A DNA stretch of 64,000 bases. It comes from Amycolatopsis jiangsuensis (GTDB lineage Bacteria > Actinomycetota > Actinomycetes > Mycobacteriales > Pseudonocardiaceae). This document shows, piece after piece, positions 8,094-15,880 of the stretch. The notes under the pieces are model-generated. The model was not told where the DNA came from and ran no database searches. It saw only the letters and a program-made list of their open reading frames with translations. Location: contig NZ_JACHMG010000001.1 of the NCBI RefSeq assembly GCF_014204865.1, positions 7,156,501-7,220,500 of the forward strand, given 5' to 3'. Within the stretch, counting starts at the first letter, position 1, and each line of letters starts with the position of its first letter. The position numbers were made by a program, and so were the translations under genes.

Positions 8094-8471
8094 ATGGTGG
8101 ACCGGGTACAGGCGGAGCTGGCGGCCGAGGCCGCCGACGGCGAGCGGCTGGCCGAGCGGATCCGGCGGGTCCAGGGTGGACTGGCCGGGATCACCGGCAC
8201 TGCCGAGTCCGACGACGGGCTGGTCAGCGTGACCGTCGACGTGCGTGGTGCGGTGACCGAGGTGTGGCTCGACCCGCGGATCTATCGCAGTCCCGACTCG
8301 GCCGCGCTGGCCGAGGTGATCGTACGCACCTGTCGCGCGGCCGCGGATTCCGCGCAGCGGCAGGCGTTCGACGCCTCGGTGTCGGTGCTGCCGCCGGACG
8401 CGGTGCCCGGCGAGACCGATCTCGCGTTCGACCCGGTGCTGTACGGGCTCGCCCGGGAGGCCTCGCGATGA
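8094..8471 (+). CDS. YbaB/EbfC-like protein of a WXG100-type gene set
   Basis: 125 aa. The ATG at 8094 follows GAAGGAGGGCG. The protein has an N-terminal helix (VQAELAAEAADGERLAERI), a central beta region with GLVSVTVDVRGAVTEVWLDPRIYR and a C-terminal helix, the outline of YbaB/EbfC dimers, which in actinobacteria often precede WXG100/ESX-like genes. It opens a four-gene run whose members overlap by 1-4 bases, so co-translation is expected. The biochemical role is unknown; nucleic-acid binding is inferred from the fold only. Confidence 0.65.
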   Translation: MVDRVQAELAAEAADGERLAERIRRVQGGLAGITGTAESDDGLVSVTVDVRGAVTEVWLDPRIYRSPDSAALAEVIVRTCRAAADSAQRQAFDASVSVLPPDAVPGETDLAFDPVLYGLAREASR

Positions 8472-8782
8472 CGTCGATGGAGATGGACCCGAGTGGTACC
8501 CGCAGCGCGGCGAACGGCATCGCCGCGGCGGGCAGTGACTTCGGCGGCGCGTGGGCGGCCGCGCAGGGCACGGTCACGGGCCTGTCCGGCGGGCTCGGGC
8601 AGGGTCTGCTGGGGCAGGCGTTCATGAAGGGCTACCGGCCCGCGGCCGAGAAGCTTTCCCAAGCCGCGACCCGGATTTCGGCCGGGTTGAAGTCTGCCGC
8701 GGAGGCCGGTGTCGGCGCCACCACCGACTACGAGGCGGGCGACCACGGTGCCGCTGCCGCGATGCCGAAGAGCGGCCGATGA
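8468..8782 (+). CDS. Small WXG100/ESX-like helical protein
   Basis: 104 aa, Ala/Gly-rich and predicted mostly helical, starting at an ATGA overlap with the preceding stop. The length, the repeated small-residue helices (GTRSAANGIAAAGSDFGGAW, AATRISAGLKSAAEAGVGAT) and position resemble WXG100-superfamily substrates or chaperones of type VII secretion, but there is no clear central W-x-G. It ends in an ATGA overlap with the next gene. Role inferred from context. Confidence 0.5.
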   Translation: MTSMEMDPSGTRSAANGIAAAGSDFGGAWAAAQGTVTGLSGGLGQGLLGQAFMKGYRPAAEKLSQAATRISAGLKSAAEAGVGATTDYEAGDHGAAAAMPKSGR

Positions 8783-9714
8783 TTCCCGAACCTGCGAACG
8801 AGCTGTACGCCGCGGTGAAGGCCATGGCGAACCCGTGGCCACCGGACAACGAGGAATTCGCACAGCAACTCGGTGCGGCCTGGCAGACCGTCGGCGATTC
8901 CGCGACCAAGGCGAGCACCCAGGTCAGTGCCCTCCAGCAGGGACTGGCTTCGATGTGGCGGGACGAGGCCGGCGCGGGCTTCGGCGCGCGGCTTTCCGGC
9001 GGCGTGATGTCGTTGCAGCAGATCGGTCAGTCCTCGGCCCAGCTGGCCGCCTCGGCGATCCGTTACGCGCAGGTGCTCGTCGAGATCAAGACCGCGATCA
9101 CCAAGACGATCGCGGCCAACCTGCCCACTTTCCTGCAGCTCGGCAGTCCGCTGGCCGGTCAGGCGGGTGCGGCGCAGCAGCGGGCGATGGTGGCCGAGAT
9201 CGCCGCCGCGCTGCGGGCGATGGTCGAGGCCAAGGCCGCCGAACTGGGCGGTGCCACGCCCCCGCCGCCGCCCGGAAAGGACAAGGACGACGGCGTGCTG
9301 GGCTCGGTCGCCAAATGGGCCGGAGCAGCCTCCGCGGTCGCCGGCTTCGCCGCGCTCTTCCCGCCCTTGACGCCGTTCGCGGCCCCGGTCGCGGCGTTGA
9401 CCGGCGGGGTGGCACTCGTCGCGCACGGCATCATCGCGAGCCAGGACCCGACGAACGGCGGGAAATGGGTCGACGTCGGCAGCGACGCCTTGGGCCTCGT
9501 CCCCGGCGTCAAAGCCGTCGGTGGTGTGGTCAAGGCGGTGCCGGAGCTGGCCACCACCGTGGACGCGATCAAGAGCACGGTGGACATCGGCCTGCAGGCG
9601 CCGGGCCTCATCGCGGAGTACAGCGACAGCCCGGAGGTCGCCGCACACGAGAAGGAAACGCAAATGGGGTCGCTCGCCTCCAATGTGTTCGGCGCGATCA
9701 AGGCGGTGCGCTGA
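8779..9714 (+). CDS. WXG100/PPE-like protein with membrane-active central region
   Basis: 311 aa. The N-terminal ~110 residues form long amphipathic helices with AAWQTVGDSATKASTQVSAL and LASMWRDEAGAGFGARLSGG, like the helical hairpin of WXG100 and PPE-type type VII substrates. A Pro-rich linker (PPPPPGKDKDD, ~160) precedes a hydrophobic stretch (~175-220, AALFPPLTPFAAPVAALTGG) and a segment WVDVGSDALGLVPGVKAVGG similar to the pre-toxin region of secreted polymorphic toxins. No toxin domain is visible at the C-terminus. It overlaps both neighbours. A secreted or surface-associated protein is likely, unproven. Confidence 0.55.
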   Translation: MIPEPANELYAAVKAMANPWPPDNEEFAQQLGAAWQTVGDSATKASTQVSALQQGLASMWRDEAGAGFGARLSGGVMSLQQIGQSSAQLAASAIRYAQVLVEIKTAITKTIAANLPTFLQLGSPLAGQAGAAQQRAMVAEIAAALRAMVEAKAAELGGATPPPPPGKDKDDGVLGSVAKWAGAASAVAGFAALFPPLTPFAAPVAALTGGVALVAHGIIASQDPTNGGKWVDVGSDALGLVPGVKAVGGVVKAVPELATTVDAIKSTVDIGLQAPGLIAEYSDSPEVAAHEKETQMGSLASNVFGAIKAVR

Positions 9715-10175
9715 TGACGCCGGTCAAGCTCACGATGTCGATGCCCGAGCAGTTCGCCGAACTTCCGCCGGAGCAGGACCCGGCCCGCCGTGGTGAACTG
9801 GCCCGCGCCGGTGTCGTGCGGCGCGGCACCTGTTTCGCGCGCTCGGCGGCGGATCCGGAGTCGCTCGCCACCGCCGGCTTCGCCGTCCTCGTCCAGGAAG
9901 CCGGTGCCTCCGGGGACGGTGCGCTGGACTCGCTCGCCGAAGCGCTGGCCGCGCAGTGCGATACCCGCCGGATCACCGTGGAGGAGTTCCCGGCGGGTGA
10001 AGCGCTCCTGGTCGAGGAACCGATCGAACGCGGACGACAGGCGCAGGTGATCTTCGCCTTCCCGGACGGCCAGCGGATCGTCCTGCTCGGCGTCACCGGC
10101 CGGGACGACGCGGACTGGCCGGACTTCCGGCGGCTGCTCAAGAACGTCGCGAGCAGCGTCTCGTTCGGGTCGTGA
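9714..10175 (+). CDS. Uncharacterised protein ending the WXG100-like operon
   Basis: 153 aa, cytoplasmic, no signal peptide. The start ATG shares its A with the TGA of the preceding gene. Visible features are an alternating beta-rich core (ITVEEFPAGEALLVEEPIER, AQVIFAFPDGQRIVLLGVTG) and a C-terminal helix FRRLLKNVASSVSF, a pattern reminiscent of small chaperone or lipid-binding folds. I do not recognise the family. Its fixed position next to a WXG100-like protein suggests an immunity, chaperone or export-accessory role. Confidence 0.6.
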   Translation: MTPVKLTMSMPEQFAELPPEQDPARRGELARAGVVRRGTCFARSAADPESLATAGFAVLVQEAGASGDGALDSLAEALAAQCDTRRITVEEFPAGEALLVEEPIERGRQAQVIFAFPDGQRIVLLGVTGRDDADWPDFRRLLKNVASSVSFGS

Positions 10176-10184
10176 GCCGGACAT

Positions 10185-10889
10185 TCAGCCGAGCACCGCG
10201 CTCAGCAGCGCGCCCACCCCGTTGCTGACCGCGTGCACGATGACCCCCGGCCACACCGACTTGGTGCGCACCAGCAGGATTCCGTTGATCGCGCCGACCA
10301 CGAGCGCGGGGATCAGTGCCAGGTTGATGCCGTGGGCGAGCGCGAAGATCACCGTGCTGCCCAGCACGCTGACCCACGGGCCGAACCGGGTCAGCGCGGT
10401 GGAAAGCACCCCGCGGAACGCGAACTCCTCGCCCAGCGGCGTGAGCACGGCGATGAACAGCAGCTGCAGGATCAGCGCGAGCGGGCCGCCGTTGGCCGCG
10501 GCCTGGTAGCCGCCCTGCGGATCACCGCTGGTGCTCCCGGTGATCGCCACGACGATCGTGGCCACCAGCCGGACCAGCAGGAAGGCGAGTAGCCCGAACC
10601 CGATCGAGAAGAAGACCCACCGGGCGGGGATGGCGCGGACGTTGAACGCCGCCCACGAGCGGATTCGCAGGAAGAAGGCCGCGAAGAACGCGAGCAGGCC
10701 CATCACCCCGGACAGTGCCGCGAAGGCGAGGCCGCTCGGCACCGGCGCGTCCTGGGTGAGTGCGCTGATGACCGGCGGGCCCACGAGGTAGCACAGGACG
10801 TAGACCACGGCGGCGGCGAGCGTTTCCGGCCAGCCGGGACGCCGCTTGGTCACGTCGGGCAGTTCGGCCGGGGCAGAGGTGGGACGCAT
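10185..10889 (-). CDS. CPBP-family intramembrane metalloprotease
   Basis: 234 aa membrane protein with six to eight hydrophobic segments. GEEFAFRGVL near residue 155 gives the E-E-x3-R motif, and FALAHGIN plus VIVHAVSNG supply the His-containing motifs of the CPBP (Abi/CAAX-like) family, so the catalytic set looks intact. Members process prenylated or secreted proteins or protect against bacteriocins; the substrate is unknown. It is the second gene of a two-gene operon, 33 bases after the small exporter gene, and is convergent with the WXG100-like operon. Confidence 0.85.
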   Translation of the reverse strand: MRPTSAPAELPDVTKRRPGWPETLAAAVVYVLCYLVGPPVISALTQDAPVPSGLAFAALSGVMGLLAFFAAFFLRIRSWAAFNVRAIPARWVFFSIGFGLLAFLLVRLVATIVVAITGSTSGDPQGGYQAAANGGPLALILQLLFIAVLTPLGEEFAFRGVLSTALTRFGPWVSVLGSTVIFALAHGINLALIPALVVGAINGILLVRTKSVWPGVIVHAVSNGVGALLSAVLG

Positions 10890-10922
10890 GGGAGTTCCTT
10901 CCGGAAGGGAGTGGGGATCGGT

Positions 10923-11384
10923 TCAGGCCAGCGCGGAGATGCCGAAGGCGGCGAACGTCGTGGTGACCGCACCCCAGAGCACGATCGAGATCAGCTCCCA
11001 GACGATCACCTTGGTGCGGGGAGCGCCGAACGCGATGAGTGCGGCAGTCGAGATCTGCGTCGGGTGCCCGAGCAGTGCCACGCCCGGTACGCCGAAACGG
11101 TCGAACAGCTTGCGGGCGCGAGCCCGGCCCGGCCGGGGCTCGCGGTCCTTGTCCCGCGTCGCGCGTTTGCGCAGGGAGTCGGTGATGAAGGCGATGGCGA
11201 CCATCACGGCGATGTTGCCGAGTACGGCGCAGATCACCGCGGCGATCGGATGGACGCCGATCACGACGCCGATGACGCTGCCGAGGTAGCTCTCCACGAA
11301 CGGGACGAACGCGACCAGCGCGACGCCGATCCACTGCAAGGCGCCCGGCCATGCTCCGACGAAGTGTTGCAGGTTCTCGATCAT
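10923..11384 (-). CDS. Small multidrug-export family membrane protein
   Basis: 153 aa with four hydrophobic segments, start ATG at 11384 after GGGAAGAGCACC. WIGVALVAFVPFVESYLGSV near residue 15 and the later FGVPGVALLGHPTQISTAAL match the small multidrug export (Sm_multidrug_ex) family, related to the DedA-like fold. Substrates are unknown. The gene diverges from a TetR regulator; the 89-base gap contains a palindromic operator-like element (11425-11455), so TetR control of this pair is likely. Confidence 0.75.
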   Translation of the reverse strand: MIENLQHFVGAWPGALQWIGVALVAFVPFVESYLGSVIGVVIGVHPIAAVICAVLGNIAVMVAIAFITDSLRKRATRDKDREPRPGRARARKLFDRFGVPGVALLGHPTQISTAALIAFGAPRTKVIVWELISIVLWGAVTTTFAAFGISALA

Positions 11385-11424
11385 GGTGCTCTTCCCTTTC
11401 CGCGGGGAGCCGGACCGCTCCGGC

Positions 11425-11455
11425 ACGCTGTACGGCACACTGTACCGCACAGCGT
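11425..11455. promoter_or_regulatory. Three-half-site palindromic operator for the TetR pair
   Basis: ACGCTGT, 5 bases, ACACTGT, 5 bases, ACAGCGT. The outer half-sites are perfect inverted repeats (extended to CACGCTGT/ACAGCGTG at 11424-11456). The same half-sites recur at 12693-12711 in front of the second TetR gene. Located 19 bases before the TetR ATG and 41 bases before the exporter ATG. Confidence 0.65.
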
Positions 11456-11473
11456 GCGGGTACGCTAGGGCGC

Positions 11474-12067
11474 ATGGTCACCAGGGAAGAGATCGTGCTG
11501 GCCGCACTCCGGCTGGTGGCGGCGCGGGGGATGGGTTCGCTGAGCGTCCGCCGAGTCGCGGCCGAGGCAGGCGTGGGTGCGACGACCCTGCGGCATCATT
11601 TTCCGACGCAGGCGCAGTTGCATCTGGCCGTGGCGGAGCGGCTGGTCCACGGGCCGGTCGAGGACCTGTCGATCGCCGATGACGAGCGTGATCCGGCGGA
11701 GCGGCTGTCCGAATGCCTGGTCCAGTTCGCTCCCGCGGACGGCCGGACGCCCGCGGTCCAGGGCTGGTTCGAGCTGCAGCGGATGTCGGCGGGAGCGGAC
11801 GCCGTTCCCGGCGCGCGCGTCATCGTCGAGAGCGCGCGACGGTCAACGGCCGAACGGCTGCGCCGATGGCTGACCGTTCTGGCCGGACGGGGGCATCTCG
11901 CGATCGAGGAGGTCGACGGCCAGGTGGCCACCGCGTTGACACTGCTCGACGGGCTCCGCGTGCACGCACTGCTGTCTCCGGGCTCCGGTGACCGGGAGAC
12001 CGCGGGCAGAGTGCTGCGCTGGTTCGCCGAGCAGGTGGTCGGCGCCCGGCCCGCGGCTTACCGCTGA
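11474..12067 (+). CDS. TetR-family regulator A
   Basis: 197 aa. Residues 1-50 hold the TetR DNA-binding domain (LSVRRVAAEAGVGATTLRHH is the helix-turn-helix region), and the rest is a variable helical ligand domain ending with LRWFAEQVVGA. It is divergent from the exporter/CPBP operon and its promoter region carries the shared palindrome, so autoregulation and control of the exporter operon are likely. The last 10 bases overlap the convergent second TetR gene, and both proteins share the C-terminal LRWFAEQ block, so they look like diverged duplicates. Confidence 0.85.
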   Translation: MVTREEIVLAALRLVAARGMGSLSVRRVAAEAGVGATTLRHHFPTQAQLHLAVAERLVHGPVEDLSIADDERDPAERLSECLVQFAPADGRTPAVQGWFELQRMSAGADAVPGARVIVESARRSTAERLRRWLTVLAGRGHLAIEEVDGQVATALTLLDGLRVHALLSPGSGDRETAGRVLRWFAEQVVGARPAAYR

Positions 12068-12675
12068 CCTGCGTTCTCGTCCGCGGGCGTGACGAGGGAC
12101 TGCTCCGCGAACCACCGGAGCATGTCCTCGGCCCGGTCGAGCGCCGCTTCTTCCTGGTCGAACAGGAGTCCGAGCTGCAGCCCGTCCACGAGGGTCGAGA
12201 ACCGGCCGGCCAGCGCCTCCGGCGTGTCCCGAAGCGTGCAGCCGTCCTCGGCCAGCGCGGTGAACCAGCGCCGCGCGATCGCGACGGACTCCTCGCGCCC
12301 GGACAGCATCATCTGCAGCACTTCGTCGTTGGCGTCCGGGCCGAGCGCCAGGGTGAGCAGTTCCAGCCACAGCAGCAGGGAGCCACGCCGGTTGGCCGGC
12401 ACGGGGAGAAACTGCCGCAGGCTCGCGTACAACCGGTCCACCGGCGGCTTGGAGGTGTCGTGGATCGGGTCGTCGCTGAGCGCGAACGAGACCAGCTGCT
12501 CCGCGACCGCCTGATAGAGCAACGCCTGCGACGGGAAGTAGGCCCGCAACGTCGTCGCACCGATCCCCGCCGCGGACGCGACCGACCGCACGCTCAGGCC
12601 GCGGAGCCCGTCGGTGCCGGCCAGCCGCGTCGCGACGTCGAGGATGTGCTGGCGTTTGTCCGCGTTGCCCACCAT
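12058..12675 (-). CDS. TetR-family regulator B
   Basis: 205 aa. N-terminal TetR domain with LSVRSVASAAGIGATTLRAY as the helix-turn-helix region, closely resembling regulator A in exactly the recognition helix (GATTLR). The C-terminal domain contains LLLWLELLTLALGP and ends in MLRWFAEQSLV. It is convergent with regulator A with a 10-base overlap. A motif sharing 14 consecutive bases with the regulator A operator lies 18 bases before the ATG, implying cross-regulation. Confidence 0.85.
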   Translation of the reverse strand: MVGNADKRQHILDVATRLAGTDGLRGLSVRSVASAAGIGATTLRAYFPSQALLYQAVAEQLVSFALSDDPIHDTSKPPVDRLYASLRQFLPVPANRRGSLLLWLELLTLALGPDANDEVLQMMLSGREESVAIARRWFTALAEDGCTLRDTPEALAGRFSTLVDGLQLGLLFDQEEAALDRAEDMLRWFAEQSLVTPADENAGQR

Positions 12676-12692
12676 GGGGCCAGGATATCAGC

Positions 12693-12711
12693 ACACTGTG
12701 CCGTACAGCGT
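12693..12711. promoter_or_regulatory. Second copy of the TetR operator
   Basis: ACACTGT, 5 bases (GCCGT), ACAGCGT; half-sites match as inverted repeats in 6 of 7 positions. On the minus strand it reads CGCTGTACGGCACAGTGT, sharing CGCTGTACGGCACA with 11426-11439. Confidence 0.6.
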
Positions 12712-12720
12712 ATTCGCAGG

Positions 12721-13995
12721 TCATTCCTCGAATTCGAAGTGCAGCTGCTCGGCGCAGCGGCGGTATTTCGACTCCATTTCCTCGGGGCTTTCGGCGCCGA
12801 TCACGAGTTCGGCCAGTTCGAAGGAGTAGCTGTCCTGCTCCGGAAGGTCCGACAGCCGCTGGCCCTGCTGCGGGGTGACCGAGATCGTCGTACCGGGCAG
12901 CTCGGCGCACAGATCAGCCACCTCGGCTTCGGTGGGGACCCTGGTCACCGTCGCGTCACCGGAGAACCGGCGCAGGTACCAGCGGCCGGCGACCCGGTAG
13001 GGACCCTGCGGGGCCCGGCGCTCGGGTTCCTCGCCCAGCCCCAGTTTGACCATGATCTCGTGGTTGGCCGTTCCGTGCACGAGCTCGAACAGTTCGGCGT
13101 GCGACTGGGAATGCCGCGGGTTGATCTCCAGCAGGCCCACCTGCCCCGACTGCGGATCGCAGAAGAACTCGATGCTGAACGCCGCGTTGTCGAAACCGAT
13201 CCGGCGCATCACCCGGCGGGCGGCCTCCTCCATCCGCCCGATCGTCTCGGGGGGCAGCTGGGACGGGTAGCGGTGGCAGAGGAACGACGAGCGTTCGGGG
13301 TAGTCGAGCGAGTCCAGCGCCCCGTAGAGCCGCACGTCGCCCTTCCACACGTAGCCTTCGACCGCTGCCTGGATGCCGTGCATCGCTGCTTCGGCCAGGC
13401 ACGCCGCGCCGCCCACCTCGGCGATTTCCGGCGGCAGCTCGACCCGGCTCAGCACCGCCTCGAACGGACTACCGACCCGGCCGACGCCCTCGCGGATCTC
13501 CGCCACGGCCGCGCCGAACGACTGCTCGTCACGTACCTGGAAAGCCAGCTCCGAGGAGAACGACTTCACCGGCTTGAGCCACATCGGGAAGTCCACGCCC
13601 TCGGGCGGACGGGGGTCGGACGTGTCCAGGTCCACGACGCCGAACGCGGGGAGCTCGTCGATCACCTGCTGCTGTTCCAACCGGCTCCAGTACTTGTGCT
13701 CGCACTTGAGCACCGCTTCGAGCGGCACGTGTGGCAGGCCGTACCGCTGCGCGAGCAGGGGCACCAGGCTCGCCGCCGGGAAATCCCAGTGGGTGACGAT
13801 CGCGGCCGGTTTCCCGTCGAAGTCGTCCAGCTGCTGCTCGGCCTTCGCCAGCAGCCCCTCGAAGTCGATCTCGCCGTGCTGCAGTTCGTCCGGGCTGAGC
13901 AGTCCGTGGAACCGGCAGGTGGCTGCCGACGGCAGCCGGCGCAGCACGCTCTCGTTCTCCTCGTCCAGTCCGAGCACGAAGACGTCGTGGGTCAT
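12721..13995 (-). CDS. ATP-grasp domain protein
   Basis: 424 aa. After an N-terminal ~100 residue domain (GLDEENESVLRRLPSA), the central part shows FPMWLKPVKSFSSELAFQV (nucleotide-binding Lys), and AFSIEFFCDPQSGQVGLLEI then NPRHSQSHAELF, the ATP-grasp metal-binding Glu and Asn. ATP-grasp enzymes join a carboxylate to an amine or thiol through an acyl phosphate; the substrate here is unknown. It lies 34 bases downstream of the hemerythrin gene on the same strand, so it is probably co-expressed with it from the stress-type promoter at 14630-14654. Confidence 0.8.
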   Translation of the reverse strand: MTHDVFVLGLDEENESVLRRLPSAATCRFHGLLSPDELQHGEIDFEGLLAKAEQQLDDFDGKPAAIVTHWDFPAASLVPLLAQRYGLPHVPLEAVLKCEHKYWSRLEQQQVIDELPAFGVVDLDTSDPRPPEGVDFPMWLKPVKSFSSELAFQVRDEQSFGAAVAEIREGVGRVGSPFEAVLSRVELPPEIAEVGGAACLAEAAMHGIQAAVEGYVWKGDVRLYGALDSLDYPERSSFLCHRYPSQLPPETIGRMEEAARRVMRRIGFDNAAFSIEFFCDPQSGQVGLLEINPRHSQSHAELFELVHGTANHEIMVKLGLGEEPERRAPQGPYRVAGRWYLRRFSGDATVTRVPTEAEVADLCAELPGTTISVTPQQGQRLSDLPEQDSYSFELAELVIGAESPEEMESKYRRCAEQLHFEFEE

Positions 13996-14029
13996 CAGTG
14001 TTTCTCTCCGTCTGCTGTGGACAGTGCGA

Positions 14030-14590
14030 TCAGCTCGGCCGTCCGCTGAGTGTGTCCCGGATCTTGTCCACGAACGCGGCGCCGGGACCGAGCACCAGGT
14101 TCGCCGGCGGCTTGTTCGGTGCCGCCGGATGCGGGCGGGTCGGCGCGATCTTCTTCGCCGCCAGCACCTGTTCGCCGAGCCGGTGCAGTTCCTCGGGGGA
14201 GCAGGCCTTGCGCAGCTGCGGCAGCAGATCGCCCTCCTCGTCCTCGATGTGGTGGCGGATGTCGCCGATCAGCTTGCGCAGCAGCGGCTCGAACTCGGGG
14301 TCGCCCGGTTCCTTGCGTTCGAGCTGCTTCATCAGCTTCTCGGCCTCCGCGTGCTCCTCGACCTCGTGGTCGGCGATGCTGTCGCCGTCGTCGAGGTACT
14401 TGCGCGCGGCCGGGTACATGTACTGCTCCTCGGCCACCGAATGCCGGACCAGCTCGGCGATCACGTGGTCGGTGACCTCCTTGCGATTGCCTGCTCGCGG
14501 TTCGTTCTCCAGCTCGGTGAACACGCGTTCCACCGCGCGGTGGTCCTCGGTGATCACGGTGACCAGATCAGCCTCGGTCTGCGTCGTCAT
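14030..14590 (-). CDS. Hemerythrin-domain protein
   Basis: 186 aa. The four-helix hemerythrin-like domain covers ~1-135, with ITEDHRAVERVF, LVRHSVAEEQYMYP, HEVEEHAEAEKLM and IRHHIEDEEGDLLPQL supplying the His and Glu ligands for a di-iron site (H-HxxxE-H-HxxxD/E pattern). Such proteins bind oxygen, NO or iron and are common members of actinobacterial oxidative and osmotic stress regulons. ATG start with AGAGGAGACGCC. A GATT-N15-GGGTAG promoter lies 40 bases upstream and the ATP-grasp gene follows. Confidence 0.9.
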   Translation of the reverse strand: MTTQTEADLVTVITEDHRAVERVFTELENEPRAGNRKEVTDHVIAELVRHSVAEEQYMYPAARKYLDDGDSIADHEVEEHAEAEKLMKQLERKEPGDPEFEPLLRKLIGDIRHHIEDEEGDLLPQLRKACSPEELHRLGEQVLAAKKIAPTRPHPAAPNKPPANLVLGPGAAFVDKIRDTLSGRPS

Positions 14591-14629
14591 GGCGTCTCCT
14601 CTGCGCCCGGGAACGGGGTTCCGTCGCGG

Positions 14630-14654
14630 CTACCCGTTACGCCGTCCGGTAATC
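14630..14654 (-). promoter_or_regulatory. Stress sigma-type promoter (GATT-N15-GGGTAG)
   Basis: Minus strand: GATT at 14654-14651, 15-base spacer, GGGTAG at 14635-14630, 40 bases before the hemerythrin ATG. One mismatch to GTTT in the -35 box. Confidence 0.6.
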
Positions 14655-15522
14655 ACCGCTGCGCGCGCACGGCCTGGGGCGCGCGGGTGCTCAGCACCGC
14701 GATCCCGGCGAGCAGCACGACCAGGGCACTCGCCTCCCCGGCGAGCGCGGGCAGATCGTGGCGGAACCCTTCGCCCAGCCACAACGCCCCGACCAGCACG
14801 CTGACCAGCGGGTCGAGCGAGAGCATCAGGGCGAGTGCCGGCGCCATCGCGATCTCGGCGCGAAAAGCGTTCTGGCTCATGAGGAATCCGGTGATTCCGC
14901 AGCCGGCGACCGCGTAGAGGGGCCAGCCGCTCAGCGCGGTGCCGAGGCCGTGGGTGAAGTCCGCGGCGGCGAGTTTGGCCAGACACGCGGTCACCCCGAA
15001 CAGCACGCCGGTCGCCGTCCCGAGGGCCAGCGCACGCGGCTGGCCGCGATGGCGGACGGCGATCGCCACGCACAGCGCGAGAACCACGCCGAGCACCGCG
15101 GCGGACGGCGCGATCACAGCCAGCGTCGGCCGGTCGCTGCCCGCAGTGGGCCGGGCCAGCACCAGGAACGCGGCGATCCCTGCGACAGTCAGCCCGGTTC
15201 CGGCGACCACGACGCGATCCGGACGCCGCCGGGCGAGCACACCGCTGACCAGCACGGCGAACACCAGCCCGAGCGCGAGCAACGGCTGCACCAGCACCAG
15301 GGGCGCGGTGCTCAGCGCGATCCATTGCAGCACGACACCCGCCGCGTTGACCGCCAGCGAGGCGACCCACATCGGCTGCGCGGCCAGCGACCGCAGGATT
15401 CCGACGCGGACGGCGCCGCGTTCCCCGGTCCGCCGCGCCGCCCGGTGCTGCAGCGCCCCGGTCGCGCCGAACGCGATCGACCCGGCCACCGCCGCGGGTA
15501 TCGCCGGCCACCAGGGGCTCAC
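14653..15522 (-). CDS. DMT-superfamily (EamA-like) transporter
   Basis: 289 aa, about ten hydrophobic segments in two half-repeats (LVLVQPLLALGLVFAVLVSG in the first, APALALMLSLDPLVSVLVGA in the second), the architecture of drug/metabolite transporters. GTG start at 15522. Substrate unknown. It is the gene furthest upstream of the hemerythrin/ATP-grasp pair on the same strand. GGGTAC occurs 29 bases before its start (minus strand) but without a recognisable -35 box at the usual spacing. Confidence 0.75.
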   Translation of the reverse strand: MSPWWPAIPAAVAGSIAFGATGALQHRAARRTGERGAVRVGILRSLAAQPMWVASLAVNAAGVVLQWIALSTAPLVLVQPLLALGLVFAVLVSGVLARRRPDRVVVAGTGLTVAGIAAFLVLARPTAGSDRPTLAVIAPSAAVLGVVLALCVAIAVRHRGQPRALALGTATGVLFGVTACLAKLAAADFTHGLGTALSGWPLYAVAGCGITGFLMSQNAFRAEIAMAPALALMLSLDPLVSVLVGALWLGEGFRHDLPALAGEASALVVLLAGIAVLSTRAPQAVRAQR

Positions 15523-15730
15523 GAGTCCGCTCGTCCGGTCCGGGTCCGCATCCGGCCCGGGTACCCGTACCGGAGACGAACTATCGCGGCGCGGGAGGGC
15601 GCAGCGCGGGTGCCGGGGGCGGGGTGACCGGTGCGCGGTGGGCGCGCAGGCAGTACGCGGTTGCCGGGGCGTCTGTCGTGGTCAGGCGGTGCAGGCTGCT
15701 CCCGGGTTGCCGGGTTGCCGGGGTGTCGGG

Positions 15731-15834
15731 GTGCCGGGCGGTCCTGCGGTGCTGAGCGGTCCGCGGTGCCAGGCGGTCCGGCGTGCCGGGCGGTCCTGCG
15801 GTGCTGAGCGGTCCGCGGTGCCGGGTGGTCCGGC
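15731..15834. repeat. Two tandem copies of a 52-bp repeat
   Basis: 15731-15782 and 15783-15834 are identical at 50 of 52 positions by eye; both start GTGCCGGGCGGTCCTGCGGT. Smaller GGTCC/GGTGCC sub-repeats continue upstream (15700-15730). They lie in the 355-base gap between the divergent DMT and AI-2E-type transporter genes; the rest of the gap (15523-15730) holds nothing I recognise. Confidence 0.75.
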
Positions 15835-15880
15835 ATACCCGGTGGTTGGGCGGCCGGAGTTCGGCTAACCACCGGGTATG
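15834..15880. promoter_or_regulatory. Perfect 14-bp inverted repeat covering a start codon
   Basis: CATACCCGGTGGTT (15834-15847) and AACCACCGGGTATG (15867-15880) are exact inverted repeats around a 19-base loop. The last three bases of the right arm are the ATG of the AI-2E-type transporter. In RNA the hairpin would bury that start codon; in DNA it could be an operator. Each arm contains GGGTAT on one strand, but no -35 box sits 15 bases away. Confidence 0.6.

Noticed and set aside
15552..15558. GGGTAC upstream of the DMT transporter (minus strand)
   Set aside because: The base group 15 positions upstream (GATA) does not resemble GTTT.
15731..15834. Possible CRISPR array
   Set aside because: Only two contiguous copies with no unique spacers and no cas genes in the window.
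15874..15879. GGGTAT at the AI-2E transporter start as a promoter
   Set aside because: It overlaps the ATG and no -35 lies 15 bases upstream; better explained as part of the inverted repeat.
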